Below the pieces are notes generated by a model. It worked only from the letters and a program-made list of their open reading frames with translations. It was not told where the DNA came from and ran no database searches. A program made the translations under genes and the position numbers. This document shows positions 16,556-23,787 of a stretch of 40,458 nucleotides of DNA, in pieces. Origin of the DNA: SFHK01 sp964554795 (lineage in GTDB: Bacteria > Bacillota > Clostridia > Christensenellales > Aristaeellaceae). Numbering within the stretch: the first letter of the stretch is position 1; each line of letters begins with the position of its first letter. Location: positions 1 through 40,458 of the forward strand of contig CAZKQB010000032.1 in the NCBI GenBank assembly GCA_964554795.1, in the 5' to 3' direction.

Positions 16556-17864
16556 ATCGGATGCCCTGCGGTTCACGCTGCCGGTGGTTGCCGAAAACAT
16601 CTTCACTACCGGCGTGGGGCTGATCTATTCGGCCATTGTCGGCGGTATCAGCGCAAGCTCGCTTGCGGCGATGGGCACGGGAAATCAGGCAATAAACCTC
16701 ATCGTGGCGCTGTTCGCCGTGATTACCACCGGCGGCGTCGTGCTGACGGCGCAGCTTACCGGCCGCGGCGACATTCCGCGTGCCTCGCGCGTGGTGGAGC
16801 ACACGCTGCTGCTCGCGCCCGCCTCCTCGCTGGCGGTTGCGGCCGTGCTGCTGGCGGTTTCCGCGCCGCTGATGCGGCTTTTAATGCCGGGCGCGCAGGC
16901 GGATTTTGTGAAGGAAAGCACTGATTATTTTCGCATGCTGCTTCTGTCTCTGCCGGGACTGATAACGATGAACGCGCTGACCGGCCTTCTACGCGCCTCC
17001 GGCGAGTCGCGGCTGGCGCTTCTGAACAGCATCCTGGTCAATGTGGTGCAGATTGCCTCGGCGTATATTTTCATCAACTGCATGGACATGAAGATTATGG
17101 GCGCGGGCTGCGCCTATGTGGTTTGCCGCTATGCGGGCGCGATTGCCATGGTCATTGCCGTGTTTGGGCATCACCGCGGCTTCAGGGTGGAGGGCGCGCG
17201 CATACTGCGGCCGTCCATGCCCGTGGTGCGCGAGATACTGCGCGTGGGTCTGCCTACCAGCGTGGACAGCTTTTCGGTACAGGCGGGTTATCTGCTCAAC
17301 AATTCGCTTCTGATCGGTCTGGGCGTGCGTGCCGCGAGCACGTATAACGTGATTGCGACCATCGTAAGCTTTGCGGGCATTTGCCAGGGAATTGGCAATG
17401 CCTGTGCCGCGACGCTGGTCGGGCAGAGGGTGGGCGCGGGAGACCTGCCCGGCGCGCGGCGGCGGCTGAACGCGATTCTTCTGTATACCCTCGCGGCTAC
17501 AACGGCGCTGTGCCTCGTGGCCTGCCTGTTTCCGCGCTTCTTCGCGGGGCTGTTTTCGTCCGACCCGGACGTGATTTCGGACAGCGTGCGCATCATGTGG
17601 CTGATATTGCCGTTTTGCTATACCGCCGTGTCCGTGAATGTGACCGAGCCTGCCACGCGCGCGGGGGGCGACACGAAATATGTGATGCTGACCTGCTCTG
17701 TCTGCGTGTGGCTGATTCGCCTGCCGCTGACGTGGCTGTTCTGTTATCCGCTGAAGATGGATGTGGCGGGCATGTGGCTGGCCAATATGATTGCCCTCAC
17801 GGCCCGCACGGTCTTTTGCCTTGTGCGCGTGCACGGACGAAAATGGGGACGAAGTCTGCTGTAA
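16542..17864 (+). CDS. MATE family efflux transporter (second copy)
   Basis: 440 residues, about 12 membrane segments. LRFTLPVVAENIFTTGVGLIYSAIVG, GLLRASGESRLAL, GAGCAYVVCRYAGA and TLVGQRVGAGDLPGARR mark the MATE family. It clearly differs in sequence from the MATE protein at 14197-15609, so it is not a recent duplicate. ATG 16542 is preferred: AAAGGAAG is directly upstream and the conserved sequence begins there, whereas the frame extends upstream inside the EamA gene. Only 82 bases separate it from the convergent regulator gene, and no convincing terminator is visible between them. Confidence 0.93.
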   Translation: MKALKSDALRFTLPVVAENIFTTGVGLIYSAIVGGISASSLAAMGTGNQAINLIVALFAVITTGGVVLTAQLTGRGDIPRASRVVEHTLLLAPASSLAVAAVLLAVSAPLMRLLMPGAQADFVKESTDYFRMLLLSLPGLITMNALTGLLRASGESRLALLNSILVNVVQIASAYIFINCMDMKIMGAGCAYVVCRYAGAIAMVIAVFGHHRGFRVEGARILRPSMPVVREILRVGLPTSVDSFSVQAGYLLNNSLLIGLGVRAASTYNVIATIVSFAGICQGIGNACAATLVGQRVGAGDLPGARRRLNAILLYTLAATTALCLVACLFPRFFAGLFSSDPDVISDSVRIMWLILPFCYTAVSVNVTEPATRAGGDTKYVMLTCSVCVWLIRLPLTWLFCYPLKMDVAGMWLANMIALTARTVFCLVRVHGRKWGRSLL

Positions 17865-17946
17865 TCCGGCGCGGCGAAAGGCGGGGCAAAGTCGCCGTGC
17901 GTTCCATTTTCTCGCCGGAACGAAGACATCCCTCCCGCAAGGTCCG

Positions 17947-19344
17947 TCAGATTTCGCGCGTAAGCGTCTGCTCGATGCGCGGGAGATGTGTTTCCAGCGC
18001 GGTTATATCCACATTTGAATAATTGATTACCAGCACGTGCGCTTCTGTGGTTGTTCCCGGATAGGCGTAGTCCGAAAGGCACGCCACGCGCACGCCTGCG
18101 CGGCGCAGCGCCCACTTGAGCGCGGCGTCGCTTTCGTTTGTGCGCACACGCAGAAGAAAGTGCAGTCCGGCGTCGGCCTCCAGAATCGTCACGCGGTCGG
18201 CAAACGCGCTTTTGCGAATCAGCGCAATCACGCGGTCGCGCCGGGCGCGGCAGGCGCGCTTCGTGCGGGCGATATGGCGGTCGTAATAGCCCAGCGTCAG
18301 AAAGCGCTCCACCACGTACTGCTCAAGCGCCGGGGCAGCGCAGGTATAAAAGCCCATTTCCTCGCGGTAGCGCGCCGCCAGCGCCGGAGGAAGCACCATG
18401 TAGGCCACGCGCACGGACGGGGCGATGCTTTTGGAAAACGTGTTGATATACACCACGCGCCCGGCGGTGTCGATGCTTGTGAGCGAGGGAACCGGCATGC
18501 CGGAGAAGCGGAACTCGCTGTCGTAGTCGTTTTCCACGATGAGCGAATCGGTTTCCTCTGCCCACCGGAGAAGCTCTCTTCGGCGGCCGATGGAGGTGAC
18601 GATGCCCGTTGGGAAGTGATGCGACGGCGAAAGCACCAGCGCCCGTGCGCCGCTTTCGGCCAGCGCGTCCATGCGAACGCCGTGCTCGTCCATCGCAACG
18701 GGCGCAAGCTGCATGCCGTTTTTCCGCAGGATGCGAGCCGTGAGCGGATATCCCGGCGTTTCCACGGCGATTACGCGGTCGCGGCCGAGAAACTGAATCA
18801 GCATATTGAAAAGGTACTCGCTGCCTGCGCCGATGACGATCTGCTCCGGTGCGCAGGAAATGCCCTTCATGCGGTAAAGAAGGCGGGCAATGGCCTCGCG
18901 AAGCTCCGGAATGCCCATTGAAGGAACCGCTGCCAGAAGCGCGCGCTCGTGGTCGATCAGCGCCGCGCGCGTGAGCCGTGCCCACACGGAAAATGGAAAC
19001 AACGCCTCGTCCGCAGCGTTTTTTACAAAATCCACCGGGTAGCCCGCGTCTGTCTCGATGGGCGCAAGGCCTGCCGGGGGCGCCACGCGGGGAAGAGGAA
19101 CATCGATCTTGTCCACATAGTAGCCGCTACCGGTGCGCGCGTGCACATAACCCTCGGCGGCCAGCTGCTGATAGGCGGTTTCCACGGTTACGCGGCTTAC
19201 GCCCAGCTGCTGGGACAGTGCGCGGCGGCCGGGCAGACGCTCGCCCTCCGAAAGCGCGCCGGACTCAATATCCGAGCGCAGAAACCGATACAGCTGGTCG
19301 TAAAGCGGGCGCTTTTCCTCGCGCGACAGGGTGTAGCTAAGCAT
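17947..19344 (-). CDS. MocR/PdxR-type regulator (GntR wHTH fused to aminotransferase fold)
   Basis: 465 residues. An N-terminal GntR winged helix-turn-helix (PLYDQLYRFLRSDIESGAL to VSRVTVETAYQQLAAEGYV, residues 13-67) is joined to a fold-type I aminotransferase domain. Lys305 in NTFSKSIAPS is the expected pyridoxal-phosphate lysine and Asp273 in ENDYDSEF its pyridine partner. Known members sense PLP or amino acids and regulate vitamin B6, GABA or taurine genes. It is divergent from the acyl-CoA synthetase gene with 128 bases between starts and overlapping promoters, so control of that gene is plausible; alternatively it controls the convergent exporters. AAGGAGGG precedes the ATG. Confidence 0.92.
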   Translation of the reverse strand: MLSYTLSREEKRPLYDQLYRFLRSDIESGALSEGERLPGRRALSQQLGVSRVTVETAYQQLAAEGYVHARTGSGYYVDKIDVPLPRVAPPAGLAPIETDAGYPVDFVKNAADEALFPFSVWARLTRAALIDHERALLAAVPSMGIPELREAIARLLYRMKGISCAPEQIVIGAGSEYLFNMLIQFLGRDRVIAVETPGYPLTARILRKNGMQLAPVAMDEHGVRMDALAESGARALVLSPSHHFPTGIVTSIGRRRELLRWAEETDSLIVENDYDSEFRFSGMPVPSLTSIDTAGRVVYINTFSKSIAPSVRVAYMVLPPALAARYREEMGFYTCAAPALEQYVVERFLTLGYYDRHIARTKRACRARRDRVIALIRKSAFADRVTILEADAGLHFLLRVRTNESDAALKWALRRAGVRVACLSDYAYPGTTTEAHVLVINYSNVDITALETHLPRIEQTLTREI

Positions 19345-19399
19345 GCCGTTTAACCCTCCTTTTCCAAAGTGGGCCTATCAAATTATATCGAATCAGCCA

Positions 19400-19427
19400 T
19401 TTTCAATCGGGCCGATTTATATATAAT
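19400..19427 (+). promoter_or_regulatory. Promoter region between MocR gene and acyl-CoA synthetase gene
   Basis: TTTTCA (19400-19405), 16-base spacer, TATAAT (19422-19427) on the + strand. On the - strand TATAAT at 19387-19382 can serve the MocR gene, though its -35 is poor. The two promoters lie face to back within 45 bases, so MocR bound here could affect both. Confidence 0.65.
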
Positions 19428-19472
19428 ATTATAGTGCAGACGTTGTGTTTTGACAATAGGAGGTTTATGAAT

Positions 19473-20909
19473 ATGCAGAAGCCGAATACCGTTCGCGAGC
19501 TGATTGACTTTGCGGCTGAGACCTATGCCGACAGGCCGGCGTACGCCGAGCAGGTGAATGGAGAAATGAAAACCATATCCTTCCGTCAGGTGAAGGAGGA
19601 CGTCGACGCGCTGGAAACCGCGCTGAACGCGCGCGGCTGCAAGGGCCGCCACATTGGCGTAATGGGCGTGAACAGCTACAACTGGGTGCGCGCGTATCTG
19701 GCGGTGCTGTGTGGTCTTGGCGTCATGGTGCCGATTCCGGCGGACACGCCCGCCGAGGGTCTGAAGACGCTGGTGCGCACGGCGGACGTTTCCGTGATTC
19801 TGGCCGACGACCTGTTTGCGCCGTCGCTGAAGCCGCTGATTGAAACTGTTTCCTTCAGCGAGTGCGACGCGCTGATTGAAGACGGCAAAAAGCGCATTGT
19901 CGCGGGCGACGGCACCGTGCGCGAGCTCGTGCCCGCAGGCGACGATTTTTCGAAGATTATCTTCACCTCCGGCACCACCGGCGAGCGCCGCGGTGTGATG
20001 CTTTCGCAGCACAACATGATGTGCATCGCAACGAGCGAGTTCATCCCGCTGGCCGGAAACGTGAGCATTTCCATCCTGCCGATGTCGCATGCGTTTGAGA
20101 GCGTGTGCCACGTGCTGGTCATGCTGTACACCGGCGGACTTCTGTATCTGTGCCCCAGCCTGCGCGCGTTCCCGCCGATGGTCGCATCCTCCGGCGTGGA
20201 CAGCCTGTATATTGTTCCTGCGCTGGCCGAGGCGCTGCTGACCCGATTCCGTCCGTTCCTTGACAAGGCGACGAAGCTCAGGCGCCTGATCTGCGGCGGC
20301 GCGCCGGTTCCGCAGGCGCTGGTGGACGCATACGACAAGCTGGGCATTCAGGTGATGACCGGCTACGGTCTGTCCGAATGCGCGCCGCTGGTATCGCTGA
20401 ACACCGGCATGAAGAAGGACGCCGTGGGCATGGCCGGCTCCTACTGCCGTGTGCGCATTGCAGACGACGGCGAGGTGCAGGTGCGCGGCGAGAACGTCAT
20501 GAAGAGCTATTATAAAAATGAAAAGGCGACGCAGGCCGCCTTTACCGAGGATGGTTGGTTTAAAACCGGCGACCTCGGACGCATGGACGACGACGGCTGC
20601 CTGTATCTGACCGGCCGAATCAAGAACCTGATCATCCTTGGAAACGGCGAAAACGTGTCGCCCGAGGAGCTGGAAACGCTGGCCGTCAACCAGATTCCCG
20701 GCGTGCGTGACGCGCTTGTCACCGAGGAAAACCGCACGCTGGCCATTGCCCTGTTTGTGGAGGGCGATGCGGGCGAGGAGGCTCTCGCGCAGGCTCGCGC
20801 CCACATTGCCGAGCTCAACAAGACGCTTCCCGCCTACAAGCGCCTGATGAACGTTCGCCTGACGGCGGAGCCGTTTGCGACGAATGCGACAGGAAAGAAA
20901 ATCCGCTGA
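19473..20909 (+). CDS. AMP-forming acyl-CoA synthetase-like protein
   Basis: 478 residues, slightly short for the ANL superfamily. It activates a carboxylate as acyl-adenylate and normally passes it to CoA. P-loop FTSGTTGERRG from 164, YGLSECAP from 298, GWFKTGDLGRMD, hinge GRIKNLIILGNGENVSPEE and the catalytic C-terminal lysine context NATGKKIR are all present, so it should be active. The layout is closest to long-chain fatty-acid-CoA ligases, but the acid cannot be inferred. ATG 19473 is nine bases after AGGAGG (19458-19463); the in-frame ATG at 19467 is only three bases from it. Divergent from the MocR regulator; followed by a long hairpin terminator. Confidence 0.88.
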   Translation: MQKPNTVRELIDFAAETYADRPAYAEQVNGEMKTISFRQVKEDVDALETALNARGCKGRHIGVMGVNSYNWVRAYLAVLCGLGVMVPIPADTPAEGLKTLVRTADVSVILADDLFAPSLKPLIETVSFSECDALIEDGKKRIVAGDGTVRELVPAGDDFSKIIFTSGTTGERRGVMLSQHNMMCIATSEFIPLAGNVSISILPMSHAFESVCHVLVMLYTGGLLYLCPSLRAFPPMVASSGVDSLYIVPALAEALLTRFRPFLDKATKLRRLICGGAPVPQALVDAYDKLGIQVMTGYGLSECAPLVSLNTGMKKDAVGMAGSYCRVRIADDGEVQVRGENVMKSYYKNEKATQAAFTEDGWFKTGDLGRMDDDGCLYLTGRIKNLIILGNGENVSPEELETLAVNQIPGVRDALVTEENRTLAIALFVEGDAGEEALAQARAHIAELNKTLPAYKRLMNVRLTAEPFATNATGKKIR

Positions 20910-20934
20910 CGCACAGGGCTGCCATCTTATACAA

Positions 20935-20986
20935 ATGAAAACGAGCCTGCCGCAGAATTTTGCCTCTGCGGCAGGCTCGTTTTCAT
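20935..20986. terminator. Long perfect hairpin terminator (bidirectional)
   Basis: A 21-bp perfect stem (20935-20955 with 20966-20986; arm begins ATGAAAACGAGCC) and a 10-base loop. The 3' side of each strand contains TTTT within the stem, as in bidirectional terminators. It separates the synthetase gene from the minus-strand gene group. Confidence 0.85.
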
Positions 20987-20994
20987 CGTGTGCA

Positions 20995-21099
20995 TCATGG
21001 CTTGCGATTGATTGCTCTTATGTCCGCCTCCGGGCTGCTGAAGCCCATGAGGCGTTTGACCAGAGCGGCATCTTGGCGGTTGAACCTCAGAAGGCTCAT
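20995..21099 (-). CDS. Possible 34-residue small ORF (unsupported function)
   Basis: An ATG-started frame 15 bases downstream of the zinc-ribbon gene, ending before the terminator hairpin. The peptide (starts MSLLRFNRQDAALVKRL, ends INRKP) has a protein-like mix of basic and hydrophobic residues and could form an amphipathic helix. There is no good ribosome binding site, and I recognise no family. It could equally be a chance frame or the remnant of a longer gene. Confidence 0.22.
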   Translation of the reverse strand: MSLLRFNRQDAALVKRLMGFSSPEADIRAINRKP

Positions 21100-21114
21100 G
21101 CCACACTATGTTCT

Positions 21115-21468
21115 CTAATCCAACTCTCTAAGGGTAAAGTTGCCGGACAATCGATTATAAATCACTTGAATCTTCGTTGTACGATTGGGAAATACAGTCT
21201 TCTGGGATTTGTTGGGATTGCTCCCACAGCAAATCGACAATTCACAGATATGCGTGATGGGCAAGGTTACCTTTTCGCGCTTGTGAACCTTCGCAACAAG
21301 CTCGCCGTCCAGAAAAACCTTGAGCGTGCCGCCAATCAGAAAGGACTGCGTTAGACCGTAGATAATCAATTCGCCCTTTTCCGCATTGAGAGGGCAGCCG
21401 CATTCTGTACATACATGAGATTGATCGGATACTTGTGCTCCGCATCCCGGACAATTGATCAGTGTCAT
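21115..21468 (-). CDS. Zinc-ribbon domain protein with C-terminal beta-rich domain
   Basis: 117 residues. Four cysteines in two knuckles (Cys6, Cys9, Cys20, Cys23; CPGCG and CTECG) form a zinc ribbon typical of small Bacillota proteins. The remaining 85 residues alternate strands (ELIIYGLTQSFLIGGTLKVFLDG, KVTLPIT) and look like a small beta-sandwich; no membrane helix is seen. Function unknown. GGAGG (mRNA sense) stands nine bases before the ATG. It lies downstream of the duplicated membrane-protein genes on the same strand, so one transcript is possible, but 126 bases separate them. Confidence 0.75.
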   Translation of the reverse strand: MTLINCPGCGAQVSDQSHVCTECGCPLNAEKGELIIYGLTQSFLIGGTLKVFLDGELVAKVHKREKVTLPITHICELSICCGSNPNKSQKTVFPNRTTKIQVIYNRLSGNFTLRELD

Positions 21469-21594
21469 TCTCTGTTCCTCCTGTTATCGATGAATTTCAA
21501 ATAGGATCGGTAAAGTCCCTTTACGGGCCAGACAATACTGGCGACGGATTTTTTTCACCGGACGAATCGAATTCGCACGGGTTATTCGTTTCTT

Positions 21595-22200
21595 TTAGCC
21601 TTCTGGAAGAGCCTTCGCCACGCCGTCTGCGCTGCGAGTTTTGAACGCCTGCCGGGCTTCCTTCTGAATCTGCCGGAAGGAGATGTTGTCGTATTCCTGC
21701 TTCATCATGCGCAGGAAGTCGCGGGCGGTGTAAGAGTCCATGGAACTTCCGGCCTTGAACAGGCGCACGAGCAGGTTCATAAAGATGATTCCGGAGTAAT
21801 AGGTTATGCTGTAGCCCATCAGCCCATTGATGACCGTCGCGCCGGCCGTGCCGATGCCGGGAACCAAAGACAGCACGGTGCCCGCGATCAGCTGAGCTGC
21901 AAAGGATGCGGCTCTGTTGGTGACAGAGGCGGAGCGCAGGCCCTTAAGCAGCTCCTTTTTCTCGCTGAGACCGAGCTTAGCGCAGATGCGGTAATACATC
22001 GACCATACGAAACTGATCTCGATGCCGGCTGCGACGGTGCTTCCGACGCCGGGCAGCGCGCCGTAGGCCATCATGGCGACAGCAGCGCCCGCTGCATGGG
22101 ATTTGACCATGCTCATCATCTCGTCATAGGAAACGTTTACGCCCTTTTCCTGTGCCTGGGATACGATCCTTTCGACGGATTCATTCAGCTTGTTTGCCAT
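21595..22200 (-). CDS. DUF697-like membrane protein, tandem copy 1
   Basis: 201 residues. A polar N-terminus (MANKLNESVERIV) leads into alternating Gly/Ala-rich hydrophobic segments (GALPGVGSTVAAGIEISFVW; IAGTVLSLVPGIGTAGATV; GYSITYYSGIIFMNLLVRLF) with short polar turns, then a charged C-terminal tail. The arrangement of PGxG-containing hairpins resembles DUF697/YcjF-type proteins; this is a tentative match from pattern only. It has the same length as the neighbour at 22298-22903 and clearly shares its ancestry. GAGGAGG stands before the ATG. No function is known. Confidence 0.75.
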   Translation of the reverse strand: MANKLNESVERIVSQAQEKGVNVSYDEMMSMVKSHAAGAAVAMMAYGALPGVGSTVAAGIEISFVWSMYYRICAKLGLSEKKELLKGLRSASVTNRAASFAAQLIAGTVLSLVPGIGTAGATVINGLMGYSITYYSGIIFMNLLVRLFKAGSSMDSYTARDFLRMMKQEYDNISFRQIQKEARQAFKTRSADGVAKALPEG

Positions 22201-22254
22201 GGCCAGATCCTCCTCATTTATGCTTGGCTTGCGCGGTTCGTTCTTACAGGAGAA

Positions 22255-22263
22255 AGTATAGCA
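22255..22263 (-). promoter_or_regulatory. Extended -10 promoter element of copy 1
   Basis: On the minus strand TGC-TATACT reads from 22263 to 22255, with no recognisable -35 box. The same element and flanks occur upstream of copy 2. Confidence 0.55.
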
Positions 22264-22297
22264 CGGACGCTTCCGCTCTTTTGCATTCCGTTTCTTT

Positions 22298-22903
22298 TTA
22301 GTTTTCCTGAAGGGCCTCCGCTACGCCGTCCGCCTTGCGGGCCTTGAAGGCCTGCTGGGCTTCCTTCCGAATCTGACGGAAGGAGGTGCTCTCGCTTTCC
22401 TGCTTCATCATGCGCTTGAGCTCGTCGGCAGTGCAGGAATTGATGGACTTCCCGGCCTTGAACAGGCGCACGAGCAGGTTCATGAAGATGATGCCGGAAT
22501 AATAGGTTACGCTGTAGCCCATCAGGCCGTCGAGGGCTGTCGCGCCGGCCGTGCCGATGCCGGGAACCATGGACAGCACGGTGCCCGCGACCAGCAGAGC
22601 TGCAATGGATGCGGCTATGTTGGTGACGAAGGCGGAGCCCAGACCCTTGATCAGATTCTTTTTCACGTTGAGGCCAAGCTTGGTGCAGATGCGGTAATAC
22701 ATCGACCATACGAAGCTGACCTCGATACCAGCGGCAACAACACCGCCAACGCCGGGCAGCGTGCCGGCGGCCATCATGGAGGCGGCAGCGCCCGCTGCAT
22801 GGGACTTGACCAGGCTCATCATTTCGTCATAGGAAACGTTTACGCCCTTTTCCTGTGCATGGGATACGATCTTCTCGACGGATTCATTCAGCTTGTTTGC
22901 CAT
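22298..22903 (-). CDS. DUF697-like membrane protein, tandem copy 2
   Basis: 201 residues, co-linear with the protein at 21595-22200 without gaps, and identical at many positions (GVNVSYDEMMS, VWSMYYRIC, VPGIGTAGAT, YYSGIIFMNLLVRLFKAG). Differences are concentrated in the middle loop (NVKKNLIKGLGSAF versus SEKKELLKGLRSAS) and the C-terminus. AGGAGG lies six or seven bases before the ATG. It has its own copy of the upstream promoter-like element. Function unknown. Confidence 0.75.
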   Translation of the reverse strand: MANKLNESVEKIVSHAQEKGVNVSYDEMMSLVKSHAAGAAASMMAAGTLPGVGGVVAAGIEVSFVWSMYYRICTKLGLNVKKNLIKGLGSAFVTNIAASIAALLVAGTVLSMVPGIGTAGATALDGLMGYSVTYYSGIIFMNLLVRLFKAGKSINSCTADELKRMMKQESESTSFRQIRKEAQQAFKARKADGVAEALQEN

Positions 22904-22945
22904 TGTAATATCCTCCTTATTGCGCTTGGCTTGTGCGGTTCGTTC

Positions 22946-23146
22946 TTACAGGCGAAAGTATAGCACCGGCGCCTCTGCCCTTTTGCATTTTGTTTCCGCG
23001 CGTTCGGGCATGCCGTTTGCTGTTTCCTGTGCAGCCTTGCGCATGATGGCCTCTGCCTGCTCATTTGGAGAATAACCATTATCGCCGAAAGTATCGACAG
23101 AATCCGCAGGAAAAAAGATTCTTGATGAACCATCCTGCCCCCGCCT
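22946..23146 (-). other. Open frame without start, possible gene remnant
   Basis: On the minus strand a frame stays open from 23146 to a TAA at 22946-22948. It contains protein-like sequence (IFFPADSVDTFGDNGYSP, NEQAEAIMRKAAQETANG). It lacks an upstream ATG with ribosome binding site; the only internal ATG is at 23044. The frame runs through the promoter element of copy 2. It may be the decayed end of an earlier gene or a chance frame; no family recognised. Confidence 0.2.
22957..22965 (-). promoter_or_regulatory. Extended -10 promoter element of copy 2
   Basis: TGC-TATACT on the minus strand (22965 to 22957), matching the element before copy 1 within a conserved flank (TTCGTTCTTACAGG on the + strand). 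Confidence 0.55.
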
Positions 23147-23164
23147 TCACCGGCGGGGTTTCTT
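23139..23164 (+). terminator. Hairpin with T-rich tail (+ strand)
   Basis: CCCCGCC (23139-23145), six-base loop, GGCGGGG (23152-23158), TTTCTT. No + strand gene lies just upstream, so it either ends an unrecognised transcript or is a relic. Confidence 0.6.
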
Positions 23165-23298
23165 ATGCCGTCCTTTTTGCGATCTCACGGAAAGGACCTA
23201 TCCAACAGCTTTCCGTTGGCATCTGTTCATAGGCCGTGATAGAAGAGAAGCAGGAAGGGATGACGCTTTGGGGCGGGTTTCTCTCTCCGTGATTGAGC

Positions 23299-23340
23299 AG
23301 AGCCGCCGTTCGTTCGCGCTGGATGGCGGCTCTTGTTTTA
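23299..23340 (+). terminator. Hairpin terminator abutting the small toxin-like gene (+ strand)
   Basis: AGAGCCGCC (23299-23307) pairs with GGCGGCTCT (23325-23333), followed by TGTTTTA. It points towards the 3' end of the minus-strand peptide gene, whose stop codon is at 23338-23340. A + strand RNA ending here would be antisense to the 3' region of that gene's transcript. No protein frame on the + strand explains it. Confidence 0.65.
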
Positions 23341-23418
23341 CATCCTATGGTTTCCGATGTGAATCGTAAATGTCGTAGTGATCATCAGAACGATTGCGAG
23401 CGTTTTGTAGGTCGTCAT
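23338..23418 (-). CDS. 26-residue hydrophobic peptide, holin-like type I toxin candidate
   Basis: ATG at 23418, stop at 23338. The peptide starts MTTYKTLAIVLMITTTF, is hydrophobic for most of its length and ends with a basic tail (GNHRM). The Y-x-TL-x-IVL pattern is that of the short holin-like toxin peptides of Bacillota (Hol-Tox type). In type I toxin-antitoxin systems these insert in the membrane and are silenced by a small RNA. The ribosome binding site GGGAGGG lies five bases before the ATG but inside the 3' arm of a perfect hairpin, as in toxin mRNAs that are poorly translated. A + strand terminator touches the stop codon. Family assignment is from pattern, not search. Confidence 0.6.
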   Translation of the reverse strand: MTTYKTLAIVLMITTTFTIHIGNHRM

Positions 23419-23423
23419 GAGAA

Positions 23424-23448
23424 TACCCTCCCTTTGTAGGGGAGGGTA
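23424..23448 (-). promoter_or_regulatory. Hairpin sequestering the ribosome binding site of the small peptide
   Basis: In mRNA sense TACCCTCCC (23448-23440) and GGGAGGGTA (23432-23424) form a perfect 9-bp stem with a seven-base loop. The Shine-Dalgarno GGGAGG is in the second arm, and the start codon follows six bases later. Confidence 0.7.
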
Positions 23449-23608
23449 CAAGCCAAGCGTCGTATGTATCCCTTCTGTAATGGAGCAAGTACTCCATCCC
23501 GACGATTTAGCGCAGAATACAGCTGTGTCAGCGCGCGGCTAAGGACGCATGCCGTTATTCGATTTCAAATGCCCTTCTGGGCCGTTCGGGCCTTCAGTGG
23601 AAAAAACC

Positions 23609-23728
23609 TCATCCTCGTCGCATAAGCGTGTAATCCAGCATTTCGCGCACAAAGCCTGCGTTCTCCAGAAGCACGGCGGTGTGCGGACGCCTTTTGACGA
23701 TCAGCCGGGTAAGCGCCGCAGCGGAATG
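23609..23728 (-). pseudogene. Degenerate duplicate of the 3' end of the Lhr helicase gene
   Basis: On the minus strand this stretch encodes ALTRLIVKRRP, then LLENAGFVREMLDYTLMRRG and a stop. The last residues of the intact helicase gene are ALTRLIVKRYP, then LLEDAGFVREMLDYTLMRRG and a stop. The two stops lie 179 bases apart. The fragment has no start, a 1-codon gap and a deletion of about 15 bases at its 5' side. It is a partial tandem duplication, or what remains of a second helicase gene, and is not expected to make a protein. Confidence 0.85.
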
Positions 23729-23787
23729 AGCCGGCGAAAAGGGGCGTTATTCTCGGCACGTAAGCGTTTGCGTCGGTATGGATGTCC

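Larger units (their letters stand above)
21595..22969 (-). repeat. Tandem duplication of a gene plus its promoter region (unit about 703 bp)
   Basis: The coding frames start exactly 703 bases apart and have equal length. The leader regions 22220-22265 and 22924-22969 also match closely (GCTTGGCTTG, GTTCGTTCTTACAGG, GAAAGTATAGCA), so the duplicated unit covered gene and promoter. The copies have since diverged at many bases, so the event is not recent. Confidence 0.85.

Noticed and set aside
17865..17946. Terminator between the second MATE gene and the convergent MocR gene
   Set aside because: Only a short CGTTCC/GGAACG hairpin without T-run is visible, too weak to call.
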